From NCBI RefSeq assembly GCF_905196875.1, contig NZ_CAJJWO010000014.1:23448-87447 (forward strand): DNA of 64,000 bases, written 5' to 3'. Below, one piece after another: positions 32,155 to 42,700 of this stretch (its first letter is position 1; the number at the start of each line of letters is the position of its first letter). Below the pieces are notes generated by a model, which had not been told where the DNA came from, did not search any database, and was given only the letters and a program-made list of their open reading frames with translations. Origin of the DNA: an uncultured Parabacteroides sp. (GTDB taxonomy: Bacteria > Bacteroidota > Bacteroidia > Bacteroidales > Tannerellaceae). A program made the position numbers and the translations under genes.

Positions 32155-35100
32155 ATGAAATTTTTTTTGATTTCTTTGGGTATAAGACCTAGAATCGGTC
32201 TTATACTACGTGTTTTGTTTGGAGTTTCTACATTATCTGTATTATTATGTTATGCAGATATAGTCCATGCAGAAAAGAAACCACATCCCTCTGAAATGCA
32301 GGATGTAAAGCAGCAGAAAGAGATTACAGGTAAAGTAACAGACGTAGAAGGTGAACCGCTCGTCGGAGTAAATGTCTCGGTTAGGGGGACAACTATCGGG
32401 ACAATAACTGATATTGAAGGATTCTTTTCTTTGCAAGTTACCAAAGGCGCTGTATTGGTGATCTCTTATATCGGATATTTGAAAGAAATATTGGAAGTTG
32501 GCGATCCTGCTACTTATTCTATCACATTACAGGAAGATACTCATAAGCTAGACGAGGTTGTCGTCGTTGGGTATCAGTCTAAAGAAAGGAAAAATCTGAC
32601 CGGTTCCGTTGCAACAGTCGATACAAAAATGCTGGAGAATCGTCCGGCAGCGAGAGGTACGGATTTATTACAAGGGGTTGCACCCGGCCTGATCATCTCT
32701 CGCACTAATCCGGGACGTGTAGGGGGGGGCGGTGTTGGAATCGAGATACAGGGTGTTTCAGCCAGGTCAGGCTCCGATGTGTTGATTGTTATCGATGGAG
32801 TACCTCAACCACTGGGTTCGATAGATGCTATCAATAGTATAAATCCGAATGATATCGAGAACATCAGTGTACTGAAAGATGGTGAAGCCGTGGTATATGG
32901 TTCGCGTGCCTCCTCGGGAGTGATCGTTATTACTACAAAATCAGGAAAGCAGAATAGGGTGGAAGCTTCTTATACAGCTTCATTCAAAACACCTTCCATT
33001 TACACGAAAAAGGCGAATGTCATAGATACTTACCTTTTGATGGATAAAGCCTGGAATATGAGTGGTATTGACAATATATTAGGGTATCCCACCGTCATTA
33101 ATTATATCAAAGACAACAATCTGACTTTTAACGATATCAAAAACAATGATTATAAGCATATCGTTTCAGGTTCGGCTCCTTTTCCTGATACCCCGTTTCT
33201 GATTTTCTCCCATTATGATTGGTTTGATATGATGTATGGAACTGCCATTACTCATAATTATGATGTGACAGCGTCCGGTTCTACGGAGAAAGCCTCTTAT
33301 TACACATCTGTCGGTTACATAGATGAAGGATCTATGTTACGTTATGGCGATAATTCCAATAAAACCATGTTTGCCCGCGTGAAATTGGATTATAAGTTCA
33401 ATAACTGGATTACGGTCGGTTCGAATATCAACCTGCGTTATAATAATTTGGTTGAACCCATAGATCTTGGAGGATTGGAAGGTGCAATAGCCAATCGTGC
33501 GAGTTGGGATATTCCCTATACTCCGGAAGGCCGTTACTGTTCCTGGGGAGGACCTCCGAATCCCATTGGGCTTGCACAGGAAAGAGGAGAGAATAAGCAA
33601 CAGAGATATATGATGTCTGCACAATTCTATGTAGATATCACCCCGGTCAAAAACTTAAAGATCCGTGCTGTCGGCCAGAAAAGTTATGATGGGATAAAAG
33701 CCAGGGCAACCATGAAATGGTTTGATACCTATTACTGGAATGAAAGTTTCGCCTATCCTTCTCTCCCGAACAGGAATGCGGATACCTATTCCTATTATGG
33801 AAATAATTTTGACCAATCACTGAATATGACTGTTTCGGCAGATTATAAAAATACCTTCCTGAAAGACCATGCTATCCGTGCTTTTGCCGCTTTTACACAT
33901 GAAGAATTTCAGTATGACCGCGCCACAGCCCAGGCGCGTGACCTGGCTTATCTGGGTCTTTCTACGCTTAATCTGGGAAATCCTGTCAAAAACTTAGTCT
34001 CCGATACTCAGATGGAAAATACTTTAAAAGGTCTTTTAGCCAATGTGGGGTATACGTATAAAGACAAATATACTGTGGAAGGATATTTCAGAAGAGACGG
34101 CAGTTCACGATTTGCACCGGGACATCGATGGAATAATTTCTATGGAGTAGGAGCAGCTTATATCATCACCAATGAGTCCTATTTCAAGAAGTTGAAAATA
34201 GATGATTACCTGAATTATTTAAAAATAAGGGTAAACTATGGCGAACTGGGTAATCAGGCGGGTATAGGAAATTATGATTTCGTCCAGGGTTTGATTATTA
34301 GCCAGTCCAATATCTTGTTTGGCTCCCCTTCGTCCGTATTGAAGCAGCAGATAGCAACAATGTCAGGCTTTCCGTCGGATACGAGAACCTGGCAGATATC
34401 CCGTAAACTGAATGTCGGGGTAGATGTAAACCTGTTTGACGATCGGTTGAACATCATTTATAATCAGTATGTAACCAATACGAATAATGCATTTTATACG
34501 GAAGAATTTCCTAGTTTGCTGGGTACGACAGCCCCTAGTATAAACGGTGCAAAGATCCGGGCAAAAGGTTGGGATTTGGGTGTTACCTGGAGAGATGAAT
34601 TTAAAAATGGCATTAGTTACAGCGTATCTGTGGGTCTTAACGATTCGAAAACCAAAGCAATCCGGTTACCGGACAATGTAGTGCCTGATTTATCTGGAAA
34701 TGCCTGGGTAGAAGGATATCCGTTGGGAGCTCAGTTTGGACTTGTGTATGACGGTATTATGCAGAACCAGGAAGAGGTTGATGCCTATTACAGTCAGATC
34801 AAAGGAGGTATTACTAACCGATTACAACCGGGAGATGCCAGATACAGAGACTTGGATGGCGATGGAATTATAGAAAGTACATTATATCAGACAGATGAAA
34901 ACGGCAAGCCTCTGGCTTCGTCCGGTGATATGGTTTATCTGGGAGACACAAGACCACACTATCAATATTACATAAACCTTTCGGCCGGTTATAAAGGATT
35001 CGAGATCAGTGCCATATTGAATGGAGTAGGGAAATGGCATGTCGTACAGAACGACCGGGTCGGTTGGGGATATCCCTGGACTCAGGTGCTGGAACATGCG

Positions 35101-35457
35101 GTCAGTAAACCGGGTTGGACACCGGAAAACCCGGGTGCTGAATATCCTCGTCTGTTTATTACGGATGCTACATTCGATAATTCGGTGAACGGGCATAATT
35201 ACACACCTTCAACAGCCCCATATTCATTTGTGAATGTCCCCTGGTTAAATGTTAAGAATATTCAGCTGGCCTATACCCTGCCGAAAGAGTGGGTTTCGAT
35301 GCTCCATCTGAATAGAATAAAGATTTATGCCAATGCGACAGACCTGGGATATATTGTCAATAAGATGCCGAAAAGCTACAGCCCTGAACAGCCTTTTGCG
35401 TCGGCAATTGCTCCCTATACCCGCTCGTTTTCTATCGGTTTGAATGTTGGATTTTAA
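32155..35457 (+). CDS. SusC/RagA-type TonB-dependent outer membrane transporter
   Basis: An 1100-residue TonB-dependent receptor. A signal peptide (residues about 14-40) is followed by a carboxypeptidase-regulatory-like domain (ITGKVTDVEGEPLVGVNV, about residues 58-125), the plug domain beginning LDEVVVVGYQS and containing GSGSRASSGVIVITT-like pattern (YGSRASSGVIVITTK), and a beta-barrel ending ARSFSIGLNVGF-like (YTRSFSIGLNVGF). It imports an unknown oligomeric nutrient with its SusD partner 12 bases downstream. No sigma/anti-sigma genes or hybrid two-component regulator accompany it; the IclR gene upstream is the only nearby regulator. Confidence 0.93.
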   Translation: MKFFLISLGIRPRIGLILRVLFGVSTLSVLLCYADIVHAEKKPHPSEMQDVKQQKEITGKVTDVEGEPLVGVNVSVRGTTIGTITDIEGFFSLQVTKGAVLVISYIGYLKEILEVGDPATYSITLQEDTHKLDEVVVVGYQSKERKNLTGSVATVDTKMLENRPAARGTDLLQGVAPGLIISRTNPGRVGGGGVGIEIQGVSARSGSDVLIVIDGVPQPLGSIDAINSINPNDIENISVLKDGEAVVYGSRASSGVIVITTKSGKQNRVEASYTASFKTPSIYTKKANVIDTYLLMDKAWNMSGIDNILGYPTVINYIKDNNLTFNDIKNNDYKHIVSGSAPFPDTPFLIFSHYDWFDMMYGTAITHNYDVTASGSTEKASYYTSVGYIDEGSMLRYGDNSNKTMFARVKLDYKFNNWITVGSNINLRYNNLVEPIDLGGLEGAIANRASWDIPYTPEGRYCSWGGPPNPIGLAQERGENKQQRYMMSAQFYVDITPVKNLKIRAVGQKSYDGIKARATMKWFDTYYWNESFAYPSLPNRNADTYSYYGNNFDQSLNMTVSADYKNTFLKDHAIRAFAAFTHEEFQYDRATAQARDLAYLGLSTLNLGNPVKNLVSDTQMENTLKGLLANVGYTYKDKYTVEGYFRRDGSSRFAPGHRWNNFYGVGAAYIITNESYFKKLKIDDYLNYLKIRVNYGELGNQAGIGNYDFVQGLIISQSNILFGSPSSVLKQQIATMSGFPSDTRTWQISRKLNVGVDVNLFDDRLNIIYNQYVTNTNNAFYTEEFPSLLGTTAPSINGAKIRAKGWDLGVTWRDEFKNGISYSVSVGLNDSKTKAIRLPDNVVPDLSGNAWVEGYPLGAQFGLVYDGIMQNQEEVDAYYSQIKGGITNRLQPGDARYRDLDGDGIIESTLYQTDENGKPLASSGDMVYLGDTRPHYQYYINLSAGYKGFEISAILNGVGKWHVVQNDRVGWGYPWTQVLEHAVSKPGWTPENPGAEYPRLFITDATFDNSVNGHNYTPSTAPYSFVNVPWLNVKNIQLAYTLPKEWVSMLHLNRIKIYANATDLGYIVNKMPKSYSPEQPFASAIAPYTRSFSIGLNVGF

Positions 35458-35469
35458 AAACGTAAGCAT

Positions 35470-37257
35470 ATGAAAAACATATATAAAATATTAGTTATGA
35501 CAGTGGCCTCTTCTCTGTTCTGGAGCTGTGAATCCGATCTGAGCCTGTTGCCGCTGGATTCGTTGACCTCAAATGTCTATTTTAAAACGGAGAGCGATTT
35601 TCAATTATATGCAAATGGATTATATCAACAGTTACCTGATTTTGGCCAGGCCAGTAATGACAATTGGACCGACCTATTTTATACCGGAGGACCAAATTCT
35701 ATCAGTAACAGTACTTATATCGAATCTCAAAACGATGCTACCTGGAACCAATGTTATGCCAATATAAGAAACTGCCTGATCCTTCTGGAAGAAGAGGCGA
35801 AATTGGAATATCCTTCATTGAAGGCGGCCATACAGGTATATAAAGGAGAAGCCCATTTCTTTTTGGCGATGAACTATTTCGACCTTTTGAGATATTACGG
35901 CGGAGTTCCGTTAATCAACAAAACACTGACCTTACAGGATGAAGATTTGTACAAGACGAGAGCCGAACGGCAGGAGATCGTGAATTTCATTATGGACAAT
36001 CTCGATAAAGCCATTGAAGCACCGGTCGGAACTTTAACTGCCGCAGATCAGGAAGGACGGCTTACTGTTGCTGCAGTACGTGCCTTTAAAGCGCGTGTAG
36101 CCCTGTTTGAAGGGACATGGAGGAAGTTCCATCAATTGGGCAATGAGAATGAGATGCTTGATACGGCTATTGCCGAATCGCGTCTGGTATTGAATGATCC
36201 GAACTATTATCTGTTTAAGGATGAACGGTTAGGAGACCTGAGCTATTTCTACATGTTTATATTAGAAAGTGATGTAAAATCAAATCCGGTAGGTATAGGT
36301 AAAGAGGCCAATCATGCATATCTGCTAACCCGAAAACATAATAAATTGGACTCGCCTACCGGATACATCGCTGTGACAAGTGGAAATTTGTCGCCAACAC
36401 TTAAGATGCTGAACCTGTTTCTGGATAATCAGGGATTGCCTATCGATCATGCGGAAAGTAATTTCCAGGGATATGGATTTAAGATTGATCCCGATACGAA
36501 AGAAGCGGTGAATACGGAATACCAGAACAGGGACTTGCGTATGACAAGCAATTTGATAGAACCTTTCTCCCAGTTTTGGTATCATTCACCTTATCACAGG
36601 AACTATGAACTGTCGGATGAGACAAACACCGGAGCCTGGAACGACGGTTTCTGGACAAGTGCAACCGGTTATCTGCTGGCTAAGTATATTCCGGAGGTAG
36701 AGGGTTCTGTCGGTATCGATTATCCGGTTATACGTTTGGAAGAAGCGATGTTGATATTTGCAGAAGCCTCATTTGAAAGAAACAACGCTATTACGGACGA
36801 AGAGTTGGATATGTCGATCAATAAGTTACGCAGCAGGGTCGGGATGCCTTCCCTGACAAATGCTTTTTGTCAGAAATATGGTTTGGATATGCGTACGGAA
36901 ATAAGAAGAGAGCGTACTGTCGAGTTGATGGCGGAAGGTTTCCGGTATGATGATGTGAGAAGATGGAAAGCCGGAGAAACGGAAATGAATGATGCAATTA
37001 AAGGTATCCAATGGAAGAACTCTCCGATAAGTACTTCTGGGGGCTTTGATGTTTTCAATGTCAGGGAAAATGGTATTACAACAGTTTCGGCCTATAAAGA
37101 CCGTGTATATACGACAGATGAAAATGGCTTTATCATTTTGGAGGCAGGTGCATCGAGGAAGTTTTCGGATAAGCATTATCTGCGACCTCTTCCTTTGCGG
37201 CAGATTGCATTAAGTAAAGGTACTTTGAAACAAAATCCAGGTTGGGTTGAACAATAA
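35470..37257 (+). CDS. SusD/RagB-type surface lipoprotein
   Basis: A 595-residue lipoprotein with lipobox SLFWSC (Cys20). The SusD-type N-terminus (SLLPLDSLTSNVYFKTESDFQLYANGLY spans residues 25-52) and helical core with FFLAMNYFDLLRYYGG, RAFKARVALFEG and RRERTVELMAEGFRYDDVRRW are diagnostic. It forms the lid of the SusC transporter. The binding partner is not predictable; the downstream membrane protein and dehydrogenase hint at a substrate that is not a classical glycan. Confidence 0.93.
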   Translation: MKNIYKILVMTVASSLFWSCESDLSLLPLDSLTSNVYFKTESDFQLYANGLYQQLPDFGQASNDNWTDLFYTGGPNSISNSTYIESQNDATWNQCYANIRNCLILLEEEAKLEYPSLKAAIQVYKGEAHFFLAMNYFDLLRYYGGVPLINKTLTLQDEDLYKTRAERQEIVNFIMDNLDKAIEAPVGTLTAADQEGRLTVAAVRAFKARVALFEGTWRKFHQLGNENEMLDTAIAESRLVLNDPNYYLFKDERLGDLSYFYMFILESDVKSNPVGIGKEANHAYLLTRKHNKLDSPTGYIAVTSGNLSPTLKMLNLFLDNQGLPIDHAESNFQGYGFKIDPDTKEAVNTEYQNRDLRMTSNLIEPFSQFWYHSPYHRNYELSDETNTGAWNDGFWTSATGYLLAKYIPEVEGSVGIDYPVIRLEEAMLIFAEASFERNNAITDEELDMSINKLRSRVGMPSLTNAFCQKYGLDMRTEIRRERTVELMAEGFRYDDVRRWKAGETEMNDAIKGIQWKNSPISTSGGFDVFNVRENGITTVSAYKDRVYTTDENGFIILEAGASRKFSDKHYLRPLPLRQIALSKGTLKQNPGWVEQ

Positions 37258-37277
37258 AAACTAATAGAACTTTTTTT

Positions 37278-38270
37278 ATGGAATTTAGTATACAAGATCT
37301 TTTGATCTCTTTTGCAGGAGGAATATTTGGTGCGGCTATAGGTGCTTTCCCTGTTTGGGTTCTTTGTGGACTGGCAGTGTTGATTGGAGCTACATTAAAT
37401 TTTACAATTGCAGACGGACGTTTTATGGAGTTTGTGGCATGGGGATTCTTTTTGGGTCCCCACACCTCCTTTGCCGGCGGTACGGCTGCGGCAGCTTATG
37501 CCGCTAAAAAGGGCTTGTTGGAAAACGGCAGGGATATTTCCTCCTCGTTGGTTGGGTTGAATAACCCTAAAGTGTTGTTGGTCGGAGGAATATTCGGAGG
37601 GCTGGGGTATATTTTGTACTGGTTGATTATGCTGATCCCTGATTATAGCGAATTACCCTGGACAAACACAATCGCCCTTGCAGTTATTCTGAATATGGTC
37701 ATTGTCCGTTTTATCTTTGGTAAGACAGGATTATTCGGTACGGTAAAGAAGGAAGATTCCCGTTGGAAGGCGACTGGCGATGCCGGTTGGATCTCTTACC
37801 AGTCTTCTCCGGGACAGCTTCTTCTGTTGGGGTTGGGTATTGCCATCCCGGCTGCATTCTTTACACAAATATTGCCCGGTTCCAGCGGACTTGTCTTTGG
37901 CTTTGTTACTTTCCTGCTTGTTTTTATGCTGTTTGGCTATAAGGTACCGGTGACACATCATATTGCCTTATCGGCTTCTATGGTTGCTGCCACGACAGGG
38001 AGCGTTACCTGGGGAATTATTTTCGGGTTACTGGCAGCCTACATCGGCGAATATGCGGCGGCTTTGTTCGTCTCCCATGCAGACACTCACATCGATCCTC
38101 CTACTTTGGCACTGGTGATTACTTTCTCGCTTGTGTCGCTCCTGGATGTGTTCTCTGTTTTTGAGCTGCCGGTGGTGGCGGTTTGCCTTGCCGGTATTCT
38201 CGTTATTGCTGCCATTCATTCTTCCTTGCTCTATTTGCAAGCCTCAAAGAGGTTGGAGAGGGTAAAATAA
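37278..38270 (+). CDS. Polytopic inner membrane protein of unknown family
   Basis: A 330-residue protein with about nine or ten predicted membrane segments, rich in Gly and Ala (LISFAGGIFGAAIGAFPVWV; GIFGGLGYILYWLIML; LLLLGLGIAIPAAFF). Conspicuous polar patches are FFLGPHTSFAGGTAAAAYAAKK and VSHADTHIDPP, each with a histidine within a membrane-near loop. I do not recognise a family by name; it could be a permease that takes over the product of the SusC/SusD system. It lies 20 bases after susD and 30 bases before the dehydrogenase, so the four genes probably form one operon. Confidence 0.7.
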   Translation: MEFSIQDLLISFAGGIFGAAIGAFPVWVLCGLAVLIGATLNFTIADGRFMEFVAWGFFLGPHTSFAGGTAAAAYAAKKGLLENGRDISSSLVGLNNPKVLLVGGIFGGLGYILYWLIMLIPDYSELPWTNTIALAVILNMVIVRFIFGKTGLFGTVKKEDSRWKATGDAGWISYQSSPGQLLLLGLGIAIPAAFFTQILPGSSGLVFGFVTFLLVFMLFGYKVPVTHHIALSASMVAATTGSVTWGIIFGLLAAYIGEYAAALFVSHADTHIDPPTLALVITFSLVSLLDVFSVFELPVVAVCLAGILVIAAIHSSLLYLQASKRLERVK

Positions 38271-38300
38271 ATAGATTGTTTAATTATTAATATCATATCC

Positions 38301-39494
38301 ATGAAAAACTTTGAATATTACAATCCGGTCAGGATCCTGTTTGGTGCGGGAGAAGTCAGTAAAGTAGGCAAAGAGGCAGCGAAGCTGGGACAAATTGTAT
38401 GCCTGGTTTCCTATAAAGAGCCCGGATTTCTGGCCCCTTTACTGGAAAAAGTGAAACATTTGCTTGAAGAGGAGAGCCTTCGTGTATGTACATTTTACGA
38501 AGTGGAGGAGAACCCAGAGATCCGGACTATCGAAAGAGGCGTGGCGCTTTGCTGCCGGGAAAAGGTTGATCTGGTGATCGGAGTAGGTGGTGGTAGTGCG
38601 ATGGATGCGGCCAAAGTTGTGGCTGCCGGTGTCTTTTACGAAGGTGATTTATGGAATATGGTATTTAGCAGGCATAGCGTCAATACTGCTGTTTCACCGG
38701 AAAGGGCATTGCCGACACTGATGGTTCCGACACTTCCGGCGACAGGAAGTGAAATGAACCTCTGTGCCGTAGTGAGCAACCGCGAACTGAAAGAAAAGTC
38801 ATACCTCTGGAACCAGTGCCTTTATCCGAAGACCTCCATTATCGATCCGGAACTGACCGTCACCCTGCCGGCTTTTCAGACGGCTTGTGCAGCTGCAGAT
38901 ACTATTTCTCATGTCCTGGAGATTTACCTGAATGGCGAAGAAGACAGCGATTTGCAGCATTATTTCCAGGAAGGGGTTATGCGTACGGTTATAGACAATA
39001 TTGACAAGGTACTGGCTGATCCACGGAATATTTCGGCCCGTTCCCATCTGCAATGGGCGGCAACCTGCGCGATCAACGGTTGGGCTTCCCCCGGTGATTC
39101 ATGGACGCCGATACACCAGATCGGGCATGTATTGACCTCTTTATACAGGGTACCCCACGGAGCTTCACTGGCCATCCTGATGCCACCCTGGATGGAAGTG
39201 ATGTATCCGCGCCGTAAGAAGCAATACTTCCGGTTTGCCCGTAATGTGATGGGGGTCTGTCCGGATGGGAAACAGGAGGAAGAGATCATACTGGAAGGTA
39301 TAACCGCTTTCAAAGCTTTCCTGAAACGGATAGGTACGCCACAATCGCTCGGTGAAATGAATATCCCGGAGTCGGGAATCCCCCGGATTGTGGAGAATGT
39401 GGTGAAAATCAGCTTCGGCAGCGACGGTTTTCTTGTTTGTAATCCCCCCGTATCGCAGGCGGATATTGCAGAAGTTCTAAAAAAAGCGCTTTAG
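38301..39494 (+). CDS. Iron-containing alcohol dehydrogenase
   Basis: A 397-residue group III alcohol dehydrogenase similar to YqhD/butanol dehydrogenases. The NAD(P)-binding GVGGGSAMDAAK is at about residues 94-105, PTLPATGSEMN follows, and metal ligands fall in AADTISHVLE, QIGHVL and VPHGASLAIL. It would interconvert an alcohol and aldehyde in the cytoplasm. Being last in the SusC/SusD operon it could act on the imported compound or its breakdown product. The natural substrate is unknown. Confidence 0.88.
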   Translation: MKNFEYYNPVRILFGAGEVSKVGKEAAKLGQIVCLVSYKEPGFLAPLLEKVKHLLEEESLRVCTFYEVEENPEIRTIERGVALCCREKVDLVIGVGGGSAMDAAKVVAAGVFYEGDLWNMVFSRHSVNTAVSPERALPTLMVPTLPATGSEMNLCAVVSNRELKEKSYLWNQCLYPKTSIIDPELTVTLPAFQTACAAADTISHVLEIYLNGEEDSDLQHYFQEGVMRTVIDNIDKVLADPRNISARSHLQWAATCAINGWASPGDSWTPIHQIGHVLTSLYRVPHGASLAILMPPWMEVMYPRRKKQYFRFARNVMGVCPDGKQEEEIILEGITAFKAFLKRIGTPQSLGEMNIPESGIPRIVENVVKISFGSDGFLVCNPPVSQADIAEVLKKAL

Positions 39495-39537
39495 CCTCAT
39501 TCCTTGTATAAAGTTTGATAATTAAGACGTATGATCC

Positions 39538-39558
39538 GTATGACATCCGGTGTCATAC
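39538..39558. promoter_or_regulatory. Perfect inverted repeat, possible operator
   Basis: GTATGACA and TGTCATAC are perfect arms separated by 5 bases, followed by a further half site TGTCATA (39561-39567). No T tract follows, so it does not look like a terminator. It lies about 100 bases before the promoter box of the next gene. Confidence 0.45.
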
Positions 39559-39652
39559 AATGTCATAAAGCGGACAGGTTTTGTCAGCTAAATATCAGCG
39601 GTTTTTTAATATAATTCTAATCTCTTCAATACAATTTATAGAGTGTTAGGGC

Positions 39653-39682
39653 GTTGGTATTAAACGTAAATGCTTACCTTTG
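39653..39682 (+). promoter_or_regulatory. Promoter before the DUF2723 gene
   Basis: TACCTTTG at 39675-39682 matches the -7 consensus; GTTG at 39653-39656 with an 18-base spacer is an acceptable -33 element. The start point would leave an untranslated leader of about 58 bases. Confidence 0.6.
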
Positions 39683-39746
39683 CGGCCGACTGTCCGTGTT
39701 AGGATAGCTATTTTAGACAATTAATTATCACACTTTATACAAACGT

Positions 39747-42700
39747 ATGAGAAAGTATAAACTAATCAACAACGTGCTGGGATGGATCGTATTCCTGATC
39801 GCCTCCACCGTTTATTTGATGACTATCGAACCCACTGCCAGTTTTTGGGATTGTGGTGAGTTCATTTCTTCGGCTTTTAAACTGGAAGTAGGGCACCCGC
39901 CCGGCGCACCGTTCTTTATGTTGACGGCCAATCTGTTCACACAGCTTGCATCCGACACTGCTACGGTGGCTAAAATGGTAAATTCCATGTCGGCGCTGTT
40001 CAGCGGACTGACTATTCTGTTCCTGTTCTGGAGTATAACCCACCTGGCCCGCAAGATTATGGTGAACGATGAGAATGAAATTTCTCTGGGAACGATGATT
40101 ACTATTATGGGTAGCGGTCTGGTAGGCGCATTGGCTTATACCTTTAGCGATACATTCTGGTTCAGTGCGGTAGAAGGTGAAGTATATGCCTATTCATCCC
40201 TGTTCACAGCCCTTGTATTCTGGCTGATCCTGAAATGGGAAGAGGCTGCCGACCGTCCTCACGCCGATCGTTGGATCGTACTGATCGCATATCTTATGGG
40301 ATTAAGTATCGGTGTCCACCTGTTGAACCTGCTTTGTATCCCGGCGATCGTATTGGTTTACTACTATAAGAAATTCCCGAACCCGACGATGAAAGGTACC
40401 ATCTATGCACTGTTGGTTTCTTTTGCCATCGTAGCTTTGATGATGTATGGTGTCGTTCAGGGACTGGTCGAGGTATGCGGCTATTTCGAACTATTGTTTG
40501 TCAACGTATTGGGAATGCCTTACAACTCAGGAGTGTTTGCCTATGTGATTGTACTGGCAGGCGTGTTGATCTGGTCTATCTGGGAAACGATGCGCGACGA
40601 GGTAAATCCTGTCAGGATGAAGATCGCCTTTATTGCTGCTATCGTATTGGTAGGTGTTCCGTTCATCGGAAGCGGTTATGTACTGGCTGTGATCCTGACG
40701 GCTGCACTGACGGCTTACCTGTTCATGAGCAAAAAGGTAAATATCAAATTGCTGAATACGGTTCTGGTATGCCTGATGGTGATCGTAGTAGGTTATTCTT
40801 CCTATGCATTGACCATGATCCGTGCTACAGCCGATACTCCTATGAACCAGAATGCACCGAGTGATATATTCACCCTGCGTTCATACCTGGCCCGTGAACA
40901 GTACGGTAAGACTCCGTTGCTGTACGGACAGACCTTTGCATCGGAAGTGAAACGTGAAAACCAGGGTGGTAACTGCTCTCCTGTAACCAAGGAAGGTGAA
41001 GCCGTATGGAGCCGCGTGATCAAGAAAGACAAGAACGAAAAAGATAAATACTATATCTCACGTCATGATGTCGATTATGAATATGTGGACGAGTTGAGTA
41101 TGCTTTTCCCACGTATGTTCAGCAACGTCGATGCCCATGTGGGAGCTTATAAAGAATGGTCGCAGTTCAAGGGAGAACCGGTGAAGTTTAACCGTTGTGG
41201 TGAAAACGTAACTGTGATGAAACCGACGTTTGCTGAGAACCTGCGTTACTTCTTCGCTTACCAGCTCAATTTCATGTACTGGCGCTACTTCATGTGGAAC
41301 TTCTCCGGACGTCAGAACGATATCCAGGGGAATGGCGAGGTCTTGAATGGTAACTGGATCACCGGTATCAAGGCGATCGACGAGGTGCTTGTCGGTCCGC
41401 AGGATAATATGCCTTCTGATATCGCCGATAATAAAGGACACAATGTCTATTATATGCTGCCGCTTCTGCTCGGTATTCTCGGGTTGTTGTATCAGGCCTA
41501 TTCCGGACAGCGTGGTATCCAGAGCTTCTGGATCACTTTCTTCCTCTTCTTCATGACGGGTATCGCCATCGTGCTTTATCTGAACCAGACTCCTTACCAG
41601 CCGCGTGAACGAGACTATGCCTACGCAGGTTCTTTCTATGCGTTCTGTATCTGGATCGGGTTCGGTGTCGCGGCACTGGCTAAGCTGATACAACGGTATG
41701 GCAAGATGTCGCCGGTAGTGGCCGGTTCTGTGGCAACTGTACTTTGTCTGTTCGTGCCGATCCAGATGGCCAGCCAGACCTGGGATGACCACGACCGCTC
41801 GGGACGTTACGTATGTCGTGATTTCGGTGCCAACTACCTGGAATCATGCGAACCGAATGCCGTGATCTTCACCAACGGCGATAACGATACATTCCCTCTG
41901 TGGTATGCTCAGGAGGTGGAAGGTATCCGTACCGATGTCCGTGTATGTAACACCAGCTACCTGCAAACCGACTGGTACATCGACCAGATGAAGAAACAGG
42001 CTTACGAATCTGCTCCGCTACCTATCTCATGGGATCGTGCGGATTACGTACAGGGAACACGCGATGCAGCTTATGTATTCCCGATGACCGACAAACCGAT
42101 CGAACTGTCTACGGCCCTGAATTTTGTTCGCAGCAGTGATCCGAAATTCAAGAAGATACCGGGTATCAGCCAGGAACTCGACTATATTCCGGCCGAAACG
42201 CTTGTTTATAAGGTCGACTCCGCTACCGCTGTAGCCAAAGGCCTGGCAACCGACTCTACCGGCTTATTGAAGGAAATGACGATCAACCTGAAAGGAAAGA
42301 ACGCACTGGGCAAGCAGGAACTGATGATCCTGGATATGTTGCAGACGAACGATTGGGAACGTCCTATCTATTACGCAATCACCGTAAACCCCGACCAGTT
42401 CGTTGGCCTGGACGGTTACTTTGAACAGACTGGTCTGGCTTATCAGATCGTGCCGAAGAATGCTAACAAAGGCACGAACACGGAAAAGATGTATGATAAT
42501 GTGATGAACAAGTTCAAATGGGGTGGCGTAGACAAACCGGGCGTTTATATCGACGAGAACGTGATGCGTATGTGTAAGAGCTACCGTATGGCCTTGTTCA
42601 ATAAGCTGGCCGAAGACCTGCTGAAAGAAGGTAAGAACGAGAAAGCATTGAACGTGCTCGACAAGTGTATGGAAGTATTGCCACCGGAAAACGTGCCGTT

